Positions 46,921 to 59,348 of a stretch of DNA of 64,000 nt are shown here, piece after piece (positions within the stretch are counted from its first letter, which is position 1; each line of letters opens with the position of its first letter). The DNA lies in assembly GCA_029255685.2 (NCBI GenBank), contig CM055318.2, positions 2,609,001 through 2,673,000 on the forward strand, given 5' to 3'. The DNA comes from Silene conica. Its lineage: Eukaryota; Streptophyta; Magnoliopsida; Caryophyllales; Caryophyllaceae. Below the pieces are notes generated by a model. The model had not been told where the DNA came from. It was given only the letters and a program-made list of their open reading frames with translations, and searched no databases. Both the position numbers and the translations under genes were made by a program.

Positions 46921-48183
46921 ATGGGACTTCTACCATGTCCTCTACCTTGCCATTCCGAAAACGAAAATCAATCTCATCCACGTCAACTTCGATCAGGCTA
47001 CTCGTCTTCTTCTTCATCTTCATCCTCGCTCAATTCTACGCATAGTCTTTCATCCCTACCTTCTCTATCATTTTTCCAACAATTTGACGACCAACACCCA
47101 AACACATCACACCACCAATGCATTTCCACCCTCAAAGGTCACACATCCTATGTTTTCTCCCTTACGCTCTCAGGAAACTATTTATATAGCGGATCATCCA
47201 ATGATGAAATCCGGGTTTGGACCCGAGACCCATCCACTCACCATCAATATGCTGAACGTGAGAATAACAAAAATATAGTAGCTACTACAAATGCTGCAGT
47301 CAAGTCCCTAGTGGTCTTAGGTGACAAGCTCTTCAGTGCACACCAAGATCACAAAATTCGAGTTTGGAAAATCGACAGTTGTAAAAAATACCAATGCATG
47401 GCAACTCTTCCAACAATGAACGATCGCCTAAGAAGCCTAATTTCAGCGAAAAACTATGTACAAGTACGTCGACACAAATCATGTACATGGGTTCACCATG
47501 TTGACACCATATCTTCTCTCGCCTTATCTAAAGATGGTTCGCTCCTATACTCAGGGTCATGGGATAGGACGTTCAAGGTGTGGCAAACGTCTGACTTTAA
47601 GTGCCTAGAGTCAGTAGCTAATGCTCATGATGATGCCATCAACGCAATTGTAGTATCTTACGATGGATATATCTACACAGGATCAGCTGACAAGACCATC
47701 AAGGTTTGGAAGAAGAAAAACGGAAAAGAAAAACACTCTTTGGTAACAACTCTAGAGAAGCACAAATCTGCTGTCAATGCATTGGCACTAAGCAGTGACG
47801 GTTCCATACTCTACTCTGGAGCGTGTGATCGATCTATTGTAGTTTGGGAGAGGCCAGTCGCAGGTGGGGATCACATGGTGCTGGCTGGGGCACTTAGAGG
47901 GCATAGCAAGGCCATTCTATGCCTATCAGTGGTGTCTGAACTACTGTTTAGCGGTTCCGCTGACAAGACTATCAGGGTTTGGAGGAAAACCGGAGTTGAT
48001 ATGAGTTACACTTGTTTGGCAGTCTTAGAAGGACATATGAAACCAGTCAAGTGCTTGACTGCAACTGTCGATGAAAATAGTTCATCTGATTCGGATTCCG
48101 GTTCTGGTACTAGCTATTTAGTATATAGTGGTGGCCTAGATTGTGATATTAAGGTATGGCGAATTTGGGTTCCTCTTTTGTGA
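46921..48183 (+). CDS. WD40-repeat protein, JINGUBANG-like, single exon (420 aa)
   Basis: The intronless 420 aa frame starts MGLLPCPLPCHSENE. A Ser-rich, probably disordered stretch (residues about 25-50) comes before seven WD40 repeats, enough for one complete beta-propeller. The repeats end at IRVW (about 96), IRVW (146), FKVW (218), IKVW (260), IVVW (306), IRVW (351) and IKVW (410), often with GH before and SGS or SGA inside. Length, lack of introns and layout fit the plant JINGUBANG family. The Arabidopsis founder restrains pollen germination through interaction with TCP4; other members are little known. It acts as a protein-binding scaffold with no enzyme activity. An acidic Ser/Asp insert (about 384-395) interrupts the last repeat. 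The family call is firmer than orthology to JGB itself. Confidence 0.9.
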   Translation: MGLLPCPLPCHSENENQSHPRQLRSGYSSSSSSSSSLNSTHSLSSLPSLSFFQQFDDQHPNTSHHQCISTLKGHTSYVFSLTLSGNYLYSGSSNDEIRVWTRDPSTHHQYAERENNKNIVATTNAAVKSLVVLGDKLFSAHQDHKIRVWKIDSCKKYQCMATLPTMNDRLRSLISAKNYVQVRRHKSCTWVHHVDTISSLALSKDGSLLYSGSWDRTFKVWQTSDFKCLESVANAHDDAINAIVVSYDGYIYTGSADKTIKVWKKKNGKEKHSLVTTLEKHKSAVNALALSSDGSILYSGACDRSIVVWERPVAGGDHMVLAGALRGHSKAILCLSVVSELLFSGSADKTIRVWRKTGVDMSYTCLAVLEGHMKPVKCLTATVDENSSSDSDSGSGTSYLVYSGGLDCDIKVWRIWVPLL

Positions 48184-51000
48184 TCAGTTTATACCGTTGC
48201 ATATTTTATTATGTTTTTTCTTGTAACTAATATATTGTACATATGAGAGTGATATGTGTGAGCATCGAACTATCGATATATGGTTTTTGTTTTCCGGAGA
48301 TGGCTCTGAGCAAAATATTTCTACTCAAGCCTTTCTTCTTTTTTGCTTATCAATTTGAGTACTACAGCTTAATCTATACTTCTCTGTTATTTTTTGAGAA
48401 TAACTGGATAAGAGGGTCTTTAATAATAAGCATGAGAAAAGGCCGGTTCAAAATTTTTGTGGTAAGCTGGCTCAGGGCCTATGATACTGAAAAATTACCC
48501 AAAAAACCCGTAAAAGTTCAACATGCATACTATAAGATGGTCTCATGTCGGAGGTTTGTTTAGACAGATGTTTTCTAAGAAGTTTCCTCATCAAAATTAA
48601 AAGAAATTTCAAGGTCGTTTGTCAACTTAGATATAAAGCTACAAAGCAAAGGTTTAGAACACGTTTGTGTGGAGGGTTGGAACTTGGAAGTCTTTTAACA
48701 TCTTACTGGATTTGCTTTTCTATAATTCTTTCTCAAGTTTACATATTCTAGTTTCCAAAACATGCAAGTAAGCCACAACAACCCCCGTCAAAGGAAGCGT
48801 TAAATTCGTGTCATAAATCAAAACAAAATGCAGCCAGGGCCCGGGGGCAGTTTTGGCTTAAATGAGGTGCCAAAGTGTTATACCATGTCCGAGTGTCAAG
48901 TGTCGGACACAGGTACGTGGGGGAATTGGAGAGTTCGAGTAACATAGCTTGTACGTCCTATCACACACATAAAAAGGAGAGAAATAAGGTCATCCGACAA
49001 AGCATCAACTTTAGCATACAACTCCATCAAAAGCAAGGAACGAAATCGACAGCAGCAAGTAGTTCAGAACTCTCAGTATGGGCAAAAAGGCTGCTCTAGT
49101 TAGATAACTAACACACAATTATCAGCGAGAAAAGAAAAAGAAAAAAAAAGAGGTGAGCATAACAAAGTCATCTAAGTCATGCTCATAAGAACAATAGACC
49201 TAAACAAAACAAAGAAGCCGCTAGCTAATGATTAGTATAAATTCATGTAAAAAAAATTCAGCTGAGTTCACCTAGTCCATTTAACAGATGATTACAAATG
49301 CATTGTACGATCTCGGGTTTTAAGAATTAACAGTGACAGTTTGCTAACTTTGACGACAGAAGTCAGATTATGGTTCCAGTCCTTTTCCTACAACACTAAT
49401 GATCCAGTTCGAACCTCTATACTATATTCTGCACAGACTACAGACTACAGACTACACAATAGCATTGCTGTGTAATTCTGAAATGGAAAAATTCACCTAG
49501 ATATAGTTTAATCTTCAGCAGAGAAATTTACAACTACAAAGAGCAAATTTTATTACGCCGACATAAGTCACAGTGTACTCATACTATAATAACTATACTG
49601 CCTCATATCTAATTAGTAGTAGTGCGATAGGAAAAAGTCGCGTCTTTTTCTTATAATACATTGTTTAACCGTTGCTTTATCTTTATATCGTCTAGAGATC
49701 TCAAGAATTGTGGAACAAAAGGTGGCCGGTAACCTGATTCTCACAATTTTTAAATCAGATTTTTATGTTGTGTAAATTAACACGTGGATTACGAAAACAG
49801 CGTAAGGTGATAATAATCATACCGTTTGCATATTCTTACTTTATTTGTTCAGTGGTCAATATATGCTTAATTACCTATCTTAAAAATGACGGTTACAAGA
49901 TTATAAAAAGCGAAAGCGCAGATTTTACGAAGAAGGTGCTGCAATCACCCATATTGACCCAGAATCCTCTTGGGTAGGTACGCAGTAATTTAGTAGAACA
50001 TTCTGAACAGAAGCATTGTAATTTGTAAAAGACAAGTCCATATTCTGGTCTAAAATCCGCAAGTGCAATGCATTTTAAAATAAGAAATGCTAAAGACAAG
50101 TGCATTTGAGGATTCTGGAAATAAATGAAGTTTCAACAACAAAGTTACTGCAGTGCCTCAATGGCTCCGAAATTGCGGGATAATTAGACAAATTTATTAG
50201 AGTATAACTCTTCATTTTTGCTTAGGCTTTAAGCAATATGATAAAATTGATGAAGTTTTCTTTAGGATTATAGTAACGCAACTTGACTGCTATTCCAAAG
50301 GCTAAAGACAATTTAATTTCACACATCGTTCGTTCAATTATTGTCATTTAAAAACAATATTCTCTTCTTTGAATTATACATCAGATAAAATGGAAGGCTT
50401 AAAATATTGCTCCTGCCCATACTGAGAATCTTAAATTTAGTCATATAAAAGCCAAAGCGACGTAAGCTGCAAATCATCATCGATTATGATTGAGCAAAGT
50501 GTAGCCTCATAGCTAAACTGTACATGAACTTCCTAATAGTCAATGTCACAAATGTGCAAACAACACCCATAACCATAAGCATCAAAAGTCACTGTCTTCG
50601 ACATTTTTCTTAGTGGTATATTCCAAGATATGAGCTGCAAGGCATTATAATGTTGTTCTATAGCATACGTTTCTCTAGTATCACCTAACATAACTAGATA
50701 TTTTGAAAGTTAAACCGATACGAAGTAATATAATATTTATATAGAGAATGAAATTCTTAGATTCATGATCTCACAAGTCACTCTTTCCAGTTTCCGAACT
50801 AAATGATACAAAAACAAGACCAAAATTCTGGTACAAGAAAAGAAACACCTACCACATAACGAAAGAAAAACCAAATACAAAAAAAAACTGAATTGGTAAG
50901 CTCTAGTGAAGGAAGACTAACCAGGAAATCTGGAACATAGCGGGCGAAAAATTATGGATGTTGCATTTTCAACAGATTACTGGTAAATGAATCCCGAATA
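48184..51000. other. Region downstream of the WD40 gene
   Basis: No convincing gene. A fragment of the TTACTC/GTGTCGGACAC MITE family in reverse lies at about 48865-48955. Short open frames have no recognisable motif and biased AT-rich composition. Confidence 0.4.
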
Positions 51001-52995
51001 TCACATTTCTGAATCACAGACGTCTAACAGTCTGATTTCTGACCTGAACATAAGTTAAATTAACATAGATTAGAGGGAGTATGTATGTGTAGCATGATAT
51101 CCAAAGAGTATATATGTTACTATGCAAAGTATCATATCTACCTCAGTTTGTCCATATAAGAATGTCTGCAAGAAAATATTGTAGATAGACATTCAACCAC
51201 CGCATTTACAGTTACTTGCTTGTAAGGCTCACTTGAAAAGCCTGCAAAACAAGAGGGTACTCACGGATTCAGACGACAACTCCCAAAAGTTTTTCAAGGT
51301 ATTACCGAATTGCAATTACTCGACTACTCAACAGAATCAACATTAAGGGACTAAAAAAAATTACATATCCAAGACCTGAAAACCATAACAACTAACAAGT
51401 CCATAAATATATTTAAACTATACAAATCTCTCATCTCACTAAATAAGTGTGAAATTAAATTACTGATTCTTATATAAAGTACATGTCTAAATAATCCTTC
51501 AAAATGCCAGTAATATCATCCAATTAATTTGTTTGGAGATGAAAACTGATGCAGCAACCAGCTGGTCAACTTAGAAACATGTTCATGCTATAGATATAAC
51601 TCGTAGCTTTTCGTGAAATTTGTGTCATTGTGAACGGAGAAAAACACATAAAAATAGTCTTACATTACAGACCAACTCATTAATCATATACTTAAATGAG
51701 TAACATCAAATTATTTGGATTGGTCTCACGTATGAGATTGTCTCAAGTAAGGCGATATGTTGTCTTAAGGTAATGACTACACATGAGCAATCCTTTCAAG
51801 CCAATAGTCATTACCAGCATTCACCTTATTCAAGCACAATTTTTATGACCAACAAACGTTCCTTTAATTTAGGACTTAATGTCGGATGAACCATTAAAAT
51901 CCCAGGCGGAAAAATCACGCATCCACACATCATACCATAACAATATTACTCCACTGCCTTAAAGGCTCTTAGCTACTCTAGGTCAAGGGGATCAGATATA
52001 CCCAGTCTTACGACACTAACAATAGTTGGTTTGGAATAGCGTTACACCATCTCACCCAAAATTTTGCCTATCTAAAACCATATTTGCATAACTCGTGGTA
52101 CTCTCCGGTCTCCAATACGAATATGTTCTACACATATACAATAAGATACACTCCACACACTGTATGGATACGAAATACATAGAAATCAATTCGTAACACG
52201 CGGAGATTTGAGGGAATCCGAATCCCGTAATCATGTTCAAAACCCTAAGCTTGCTAAGCATAGTAAAGCCAATTAACATCCTATCACAATTAACCACTAA
52301 ATAGCCGTTTCTTCACACACTAATAAATGTGCATTACTCTGTATCAATCTAAACACAAATTCTCATTGAAAACGGACAATATCCGTCACAAGCTCAAGAC
52401 GGATAGCACCGTATCACATTCCATGGGTGCTCCATTTTCCCCTACTTACCCTCCCATTTGCCGTGCTATAAGATGTTTTCAGCTTGCGACGGATAGTACT
52501 CCATCTTGCGCTTTGCAATCTAAATCAGTTTAGATTAATCCAAGCACAATTAAAATATTTGAGCCAAACTACAAATTATAAGTCAAGCCGTGATCAAAAT
52601 TACCACAATCAGGTGACGATCAAACAAACAGCGTATAAATAATCATCGGCAAATTACAATTAATTACTCAAAATTAAGCTTAATCGAGTGAACAATAATT
52701 ACGACGATTTGTACTGATAATCGTCCGTAAATTATACGACTAAAACGCATAAACTGTACACAAAATTACAATTGAATACGACTAAAACAGAATTGTACAG
52801 TAATTACGCATAAATGAGTGTTAAAAGCAAAAAATATACCGGAAATAGAAGGAAATATGATCAAATGTGAGGAAGATAAATCAGCGAAAATGGAGAAGTA
52901 TGAAAACACGCTGAATTTAGCTCCATGTGTCGACAATGGCGGGAAATTAGGGAAATTGGGGTTTGGAGTTGGACCGGCTTTGTTTTATGGGTGTA
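51000..52995 (-). ncRNA. Possible spliced non-coding transcript, minus strand
   Basis: On the minus strand there is a TATA-like run (TATATATATATACACCC, about 52992-53010), then a pyrimidine-rich leader and a donor-like GGTATAT near 52838. Further left come candidate exons with good borders: one ending AATCC before GTGAGT (about 51263), one after TTTTGCAG (about 51243), one after TTCTTGCAG and before GTAGAT (about 51140-51165) and one after TTATGTTCAG (about 51045). No long frame spans them, so a long non-coding RNA or UTR exons are as likely as a gene. This is weak evidence from splice-like words only. Confidence 0.2.
52354..52515. mobile_element. GTGACGG-family MITE
   Basis: It begins CACAAATTCTCATTGAAAACGG and ends with AGCTTGCGACGGATAG and a degenerate tip. 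The 9 bp duplication CAATCTAAA lies at 52345-52353 and 52516-52524. It is 162 bp. Confidence 0.8.
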
Positions 52996-53009
52996 TATAT
53001 ATATATGAT

Positions 53010-54149
53010 GTATCCGTCTATAATGGGCTGGACGGCAGTTGTTTGGGCATAATAAAAAACCGCCCCTAACGTTCTCGACACTTTTATTAATTATCGTGGA
53101 AATATTATCAATTTATTGTAAGAGTGTCCTTCATAGTTTACCCCCTTTCCCTCTCTTTAAAATCATTTTTAAAAAAACGATTTTCTAAAAGATAAAAAAA
53201 AGATGTTTTTTTAAAAAAAATCGTAATTTAGTTTACATAATTTTCGATTATACGGGTTTAATCGTGTTGACTAATGACGGTAACAACGATCAGCCTAGTA
53301 AAGATGTTCAAGAGATTTATTTACGTTTCAAGTTTATAATTTAACGAATGTATTAGAGTAACTCGCGCACAAAAACTGTCTGAGGCGAAAATTATATATT
53401 TTTCTTTTAAGTAAAACAAAAAAGTATGTCGAACAAGGGCTTGGACGAACAGGCGAAAAATATTTTTATGTAAAAAAGAATTTTTTAAAAAATCGGACGA
53501 AATTTATTTTTATCTAGAGTAATTTTTTTTCGTCTAGGTAAACATTTGTTTGTCTGGACAAAAAGTTTCTTCGGCCGAAAGGAAAAATTCTTCATCCTGC
53601 CTTTTTTTTAAAATTAAATTCCAACTTAGATGAGTTTTGCGAACGGGATTGATAATCGTTAATCCCTTCTAACATTAATGATTCTATTTTAAATCATCTA
53701 AATTTACTAACTAATTACAAAATTTTAAAAAACTAAACAAGTTTGGATTACTTGTGTTGTCAGTTCCTTGAATTTGGTGGGGAAATGTCGAAATTGAAGC
53801 AGTGGTGACAGAAATATAAAATTTTGTAAAGCGATTTTGTTGTTGTTTTGTGAGTGGTTTTTTTAGTAATGTTAGATTGAATATTCAAATATTTAATAAA
53901 AAAAAAGAACTATATTGAGTGAAGGTTAGACTAACGAGGGACAAATTGAAAAAATAATCACGAATTATCGACGATATTTAGTAATTTATCGACGACATTT
54001 AGCTGATTGAAATAAATTTGCCAATTTCATAGGCTGGATTTACACTCATAAAATAGGCCCATAATTTGGCCCAACCCAGCCTAGCACAGTCTCACACTAG
54101 CACAAGTGCGCAACCCTACAAACGGATATTTTTTTGATCTTAACCCGAC
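53010..54149. other. AT-rich intergenic DNA
   Basis: Runs of A and T and no coding signal. About 53420-53600 has repeated AAAAATTTTTT and TTCGTC words. Nothing else is recognisable. Confidence 0.4.
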
Positions 54150-54439
54150 CAGGGGCGGATTTATAGGGGTGATGGGGGTAACCCTTCACTCGCATTAACC
54201 ATGAAAAAGAAATATATATGTTTATTTGGATGCTTATATTACAAAAAAAATATTATTTGTTTAGTGTAGAATCAATTATCCACCTTTAAGCAATCTGGGT
54301 TCGAGTGCCTCTAACTACGATTTACACTTTTAATTTTGCATATCGAAATATCCCTATATTGTGAGTCTTTGTGACCCTTCTTCTTATTCCATAAATTTTA
54401 TAAAACACCACCATTATATAAATTCTAGATTCGCCACTA
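54150..54439. mobile_element. hAT-like MITE, 290 bp
   Basis: The ends are CAGGGGCGGAT and, reversed, TAGTGGCGAAT. The 8 bp duplication AACCCGAC lies at 54142-54149 and 54440-54447, as expected for hAT transposition. A tRNA-like word CTGGGTTCGAGTGCC lies inside. Confidence 0.82.
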
Positions 54440-54447
54440 AACCCGAC

Positions 54448-57400
54448 TCAATCCTGCATGAACTAACCCGACTCATAATCATCTCTTCTTTGATACTCCA
54501 CACCTTTTTTCGACTTTACCAAATAAAGATGTCACGAATTTACGTAGTCCAAAATTTCTTCTGGAATAGTATCCTTTTAAGGTGAAATGATTAGTACACG
54601 ATTTTGATCCAGAAATCAAGAAAAGTTGATTACTTCTAATGCAGCTTTATCTCTTTACTAACTTGCTTGTTGAATGAATGTTCATGCTAATTATATTGTC
54701 AATTCAAGGTCAAATGTATAGTTAAAGCCTAAAGCTATGAGTTAATTCCAAGGTAACATGGTGTAATTTGTACTTTTACATCTCTTGATGCTTTGGCTAA
54801 GTATCTTTATAGTCACAACTCCCAATAAATTTATGCTTAAAATTACTTTTTATCTACGAGTAATCATGATTATATACACAAAATCTCATTTTATGCCTAT
54901 CTGTTTGTACGTTTTCGACGCGTCAAGTATTGTTCACGTGGGTAAATAAGACAAAAGTATAGTACCTTGAAAATAATAATTTATTTTGTCTTATCTAACC
55001 AAATGGGTGGATGGTATTGGATCAGTCGCAAACTTTTAACGAATATGTTCATCACAAAGAAGACTTAATTACTAATTAGTGCTATTATATATATGCCTTT
55101 GAGATTAATTCTCCTATATTTATGTTTCTTTGGAAGGCAATTACATTCGTTGAAAAGTATATATTTTACTGTACTTGTTCTGGTTATTTGTTTATTTTTT
55201 ATATTAGAATCGCTTTTAATGAGTATTTTGATCCTATACATCTATTATATATAATCTACTTATCGATTGCGAGCCAGTAGCAATAACGACTATAAATGGT
55301 TCTTTTATAATTCTGTATCTTTAATCGTTGTGCCAAAATAAAAGGTAAACAAATTACCCGGACAAAAAGAATTATAAACATTTTTTTGAAAATTTGAACT
55401 TTTAGTAATATTAATCTCGTGAATTTAGTTAACTTTGTCCCAGCAATTTTAATTTGTATTATCTCGAGTCCCGCTACCCTACGAGTCTATGACACATATA
55501 GACTAAACGTTTATGTGTCAAGGTCTCAAGGACATGCATTATATTAGGAATGAGATTAGAAACCAAAAGGAACCGAGGATGATCACTAATAGTATTCAAC
55601 CTCGAACTTAATTTGCTAATGACGTTATTTGTGATTATTAACCCTTTTTTGTTTTAATATAAACAGTTTTATTACTAAATAAAATATATTTTTGTGATTT
55701 AATCGTTTGGGTAAAGGGAACATATAAACGTCATGATGATTTTATTTTCTAGAAGAATGTTGAGCCGTTGAGGGCGTGCTACATATAACATGGAGTATAT
55801 ATTCAGTTTTACCAAAACGGATGGCAACATACATAGTATGTAGCTACGAGTTTGTCCCTTGCTCAAACTAGAAACACAACCATTCACATAGTATAATTAT
55901 ATAAATATTGTTTGGTTGAATGTGAAAAACTCTCAGTTATTTAGGGGGGTTAGGTAAGTAATTTCCTACACTATGTAAGAATTAAAGTTTCCTAGCAAGT
56001 TTTAATTCCCATGAATTGGACAACCAAACAAGACTCAAATTCCATGATTTTCCAATTCCCCTGATTTTAAAAGTCAGCCAAACAACCCCTTAGTCTATTA
56101 CTGATCGAATCACGCTTAATCCACTTTTTTCGTTTACTCTCATGTCAAATCTTTTTTTCATTTAGCATAAATTATTTAACCAGACTAGTATCTTTTGAAC
56201 CTAATACCATATTTTCGTTAAAATTCAAACTTTCACGATAAAACAATAATTTTGTGACACTTATCCTTCGTTCTTCTTTTATTAATTAAGAATATAGGTC
56301 GTTGGATTGTTGTTTCTCTTTATTCATTTTCTTCTTTTTCTTCTCTCTTATTTTCCCAATTTGATTTAAAGACCTCGTCTTCAAGGTAACTCTAACAATA
56401 GATTATGACATAAAGTAAATAATTTGTGTTAATGTTCACGAAGAAAAAAGAACATACATCTGAAGTAGTACTTTCAATTTTTTATTTTTCGAGCATATAT
56501 GTATTTTTTTTCAGCTTATTACCCCAAACCTTATTTGTTTTTGAGCAAATATATATTTTTTTGAGCATATTAAAATTTATAAGTTAGATTTTAGTTTTTT
56601 CCTGTCATAACTCAAATTGAACTAAACTTATATGTAATATTTTTTAGTTTTATTGTGAATTTTTAGAGTTTAATGTTTAAATAAATAAAATAAAAAACTT
56701 TATAGAAAAACACATAATTTCTAAAACAAAACTCAAAAACTTTACTATGATGCTCAAATATAATAAAATTGGAGGTAATACATCGGATGTACCATCCACT
56801 TACTGATATTCACGTGGTTGTGTGAATTTTCGTGCGAGAACAAGCTAATAACTGAGCATTTGTGTTCTCAAATTACGAGTACTCTTCTTATAACATGCAG
56901 TGAAATTATTGTTTAATAAAAGAAGAAAAAAGGGAAAAATCGTTATAAAATTATTGTTTTACAAAAAGAATTGAATTTGGACGGAATTATAAGCTGAAAG
57001 TGATATTGGGTGCAAAATATAATCTAACCAAATAATTCGGGTGTAAATAAATTTTAAAATACATTTAACGTAAAAGTAAGTGAAAAAGTGGATTAAACGT
57101 GAATATAATCGATTACTGAAGATTTAAACCAAATATGATGAAGATGACAAATTCGACGTATATAATTGACTTCAAAAAAAAGGGACGTTCTAATGCTTAG
57201 AAGTATACGTACAAATTTGTAAATATGCACGTACTCCAATATTGTTATTCAACAATGATGAAGTTTGTTAATGATGTACGAATGTATGAAATAACGGTTT
57301 TAAAGTAAGTATTTTGTCTGTTATTCATGATTTAATTTTCACATAAAATAAATTATTTTCTTTTATAAATTTAACATTTGATAAAGTATATTTCACATTC

Positions 57401-57871
57401 AATTCAGCGAGATAAGTCCAACTCCTTAAAGAAAATAGATCCAATAAAAAGTTAAAAATAAATAATTTCACGCTTTTCTTATTAAAATAGGTAATAAATT
57501 CAATAAGAAGTTAAAATAAAAAGATATCATACAATATGTATTGACAACAAATTCAAAGTTAGAGTATGATATTTGGACATTATCAAAACTAAAATTACTT
57601 ATTTTCTGAGTTATTTGTCATTTTCTTTAAACACTTGGTAAATGATACAATAATATGAAATATTTATACGGTAAATTTAAACTTATATTTTTACCTTAAT
57701 TTAAACTCGTATTATTTTGATTGTAAATTGCAAATAAAAGAGTCATATTAAGATAATATGACAAGAACAAAACTTATCATCCAAGTTAAGTTAAAAATAT
57801 TTTTTTGGCATGTACTTATTTCACAAATTTACATATTCATAAAATAATACTCCCTCCCCCATTACAAAGAA
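54448..57871. other. Long AT-rich intergenic region
   Basis: There is no gene or structured RNA that I can support. It holds one MITE (about 55905-56093) and otherwise simple AT-rich sequence. Confidence 0.4.
55905..56093. mobile_element. MITE with TTGTTTGGYTG inverted ends
   Basis: ATTGTTTGGTTGAATG at left mirrors CAGCCAAACAACCCCTTA at right. The inside repeats AATTCCCATGAATT and its like, as in 28347-28668, so the two may be related. Confidence 0.6.
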
Positions 57872-58030
57872 TACAAATTTTCATTTGTGACGGCGATATC
57901 CATTACAAACTTGTAACGGATCAAATAACACATACTTTTGAAATTTCGTAGGCACTTTTATTTTTGTTTTATTTATTAAGGTGAGTGATATTTTACCTGT
58001 TATAAGCTTATGACGGATAACTTGTGAGTA
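57872..58030. mobile_element. GTGACGG-family MITE, degenerate
   Basis: ACAAATTTTCATTTGTGACGG at left, with ACAAACTTGTAACGGAT and AAGCTTATGACGGATAAC inside or at right. The target duplication is not resolved. Confidence 0.55.
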
Positions 58031-58061
58031 GAGAGAGTTATTGAACAAAAGAAATGCTTTT

Positions 58062-58340
58062 TTTGGTGATGAGAGAACCCGCAGCTGCTACCTTTGGTGC
58101 GCACTAGGTAAACCCTTAGGCATATGTGATAGCCTGCAAACCACATACACCGGGTAAGCCACCCGAAAGTGACATGCTCGAAACACCAGGTAAGCCACCC
58201 GATAGGGACATGCTCGAAATTTATTTAGGCATGGACTCAGATCAAGAATGTTCCACGATATTTTGTTCTTGGGAAGCATGAACACGAATCTCATAAAAAT
58301 TTCACTTAAATTTTAACCATTACACTCCACCCTTATATGG
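58062..58340 (-). mobile_element. tRNA-derived SINE, best copy
   Basis: A 17 bp target duplication, ACAAAAGAAATGCTTTT / ACAAAAAAAATGCTTTT, lies at 58045-58061 and 58341-58357. Read on the minus strand, a tRNA-like head (AAGGGTGGAGTGTAATGGTT) is followed by the family body and a T-rich 3' tail at the left. An internal duplication repeats CACCGGGTAAGCCACCCGA. It is 279 bp. Confidence 0.82.
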
Positions 58341-58357
58341 ACAAAAAAAATGCTTTT

Positions 58358-59348
58358 CAAAAGGGTAATAAGTACTCCCAACAAAATTAACTAAAATGTA
58401 AAATATCACTTTACGTCCATTCCATGATTTCCATCTCCCAAAATTAAAGTCAAATATAAAAGTTAGTGTCTAGGTCAGACTTGTGTACCCTAACACGATC
58501 ATTATGTCCATTTTCTTCAAGTAATACTCCATAATTTCAACCCACAAATTCCCTTTTTTCCTTCCTTTCTCTTTATCCTCACCCAACTTCTAAAATAAGA
58601 CGGTTTTATATGTAAGACGGTCTCATACAATAATTCCCGCTTTTTTCGCACATTTATGATAAGACATACTCCATATGTAGCTATATAGGCAATATAATTG
58701 ATTAATTTCATCAACAATGAAATAAAATTCCTCTTTGCAAAACCATAATCATAGTCATCATCAACCTTCTGCACAAAAACAATCATCATGTCCTCAACCT
58801 TCATATCATCATTAAACCCTCAACCTTGTCAACCTTCACTTTTATTCTCCTTCAAAAATACATCATTTTTGATAATAATTATAAGTGGAAATATTAGAAA
58901 AAAGAAGAAGAAAAAAGAAGAAAAAAACAAAGAAATTTGTTATTATTGATAATAATTATATATATATTCCATACTCTTTGAAGAACTTGAGGAAACCCTA
59001 ATTATCTTTTTTTCCTAAAGTCAACGTAAGCTCACTTAAACAACAAAGTTGGTTGTTGTCGGCAGACGCGGGTAACGCTATCTCATTTTCCTTATGTATC
59101 TGGGTTCGGCCGGGTTAGTTTGGGTTATTTGATAATTGATAGTAAATCATCAAAAAAACAAAGGTTGTTGGGAAAATATTAGGGTTATTATTGTTTCTTC
59201 GTTCTTCTATGAGATCTCTTGGGAAAAATGGAATGAAGCATCACGGTCCGGTTTCTTTAATTTATTACTCGTATTTATGTTTTTATTAATTATGCTTTAA
59301 TAATATTATAGATCTAGTATTTGTATGTGCATGTTTTGTGATATTCGG
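58358..59348 (+). other. Promoter-like region without a recognised gene
   Basis: A TATATATATATT run near 58955, followed by an AACCCTAATT word and a pyrimidine-rich leader with GTAAGC (about 59028), looks like a plant core promoter and leader. The first ATG after it (about 59210) opens only about 26 codons. No coding sequence that it could serve is seen to the right. A purine-rich GAAGAAGAAAAAAG tract lies at about 58900-58930. Confidence 0.3.
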
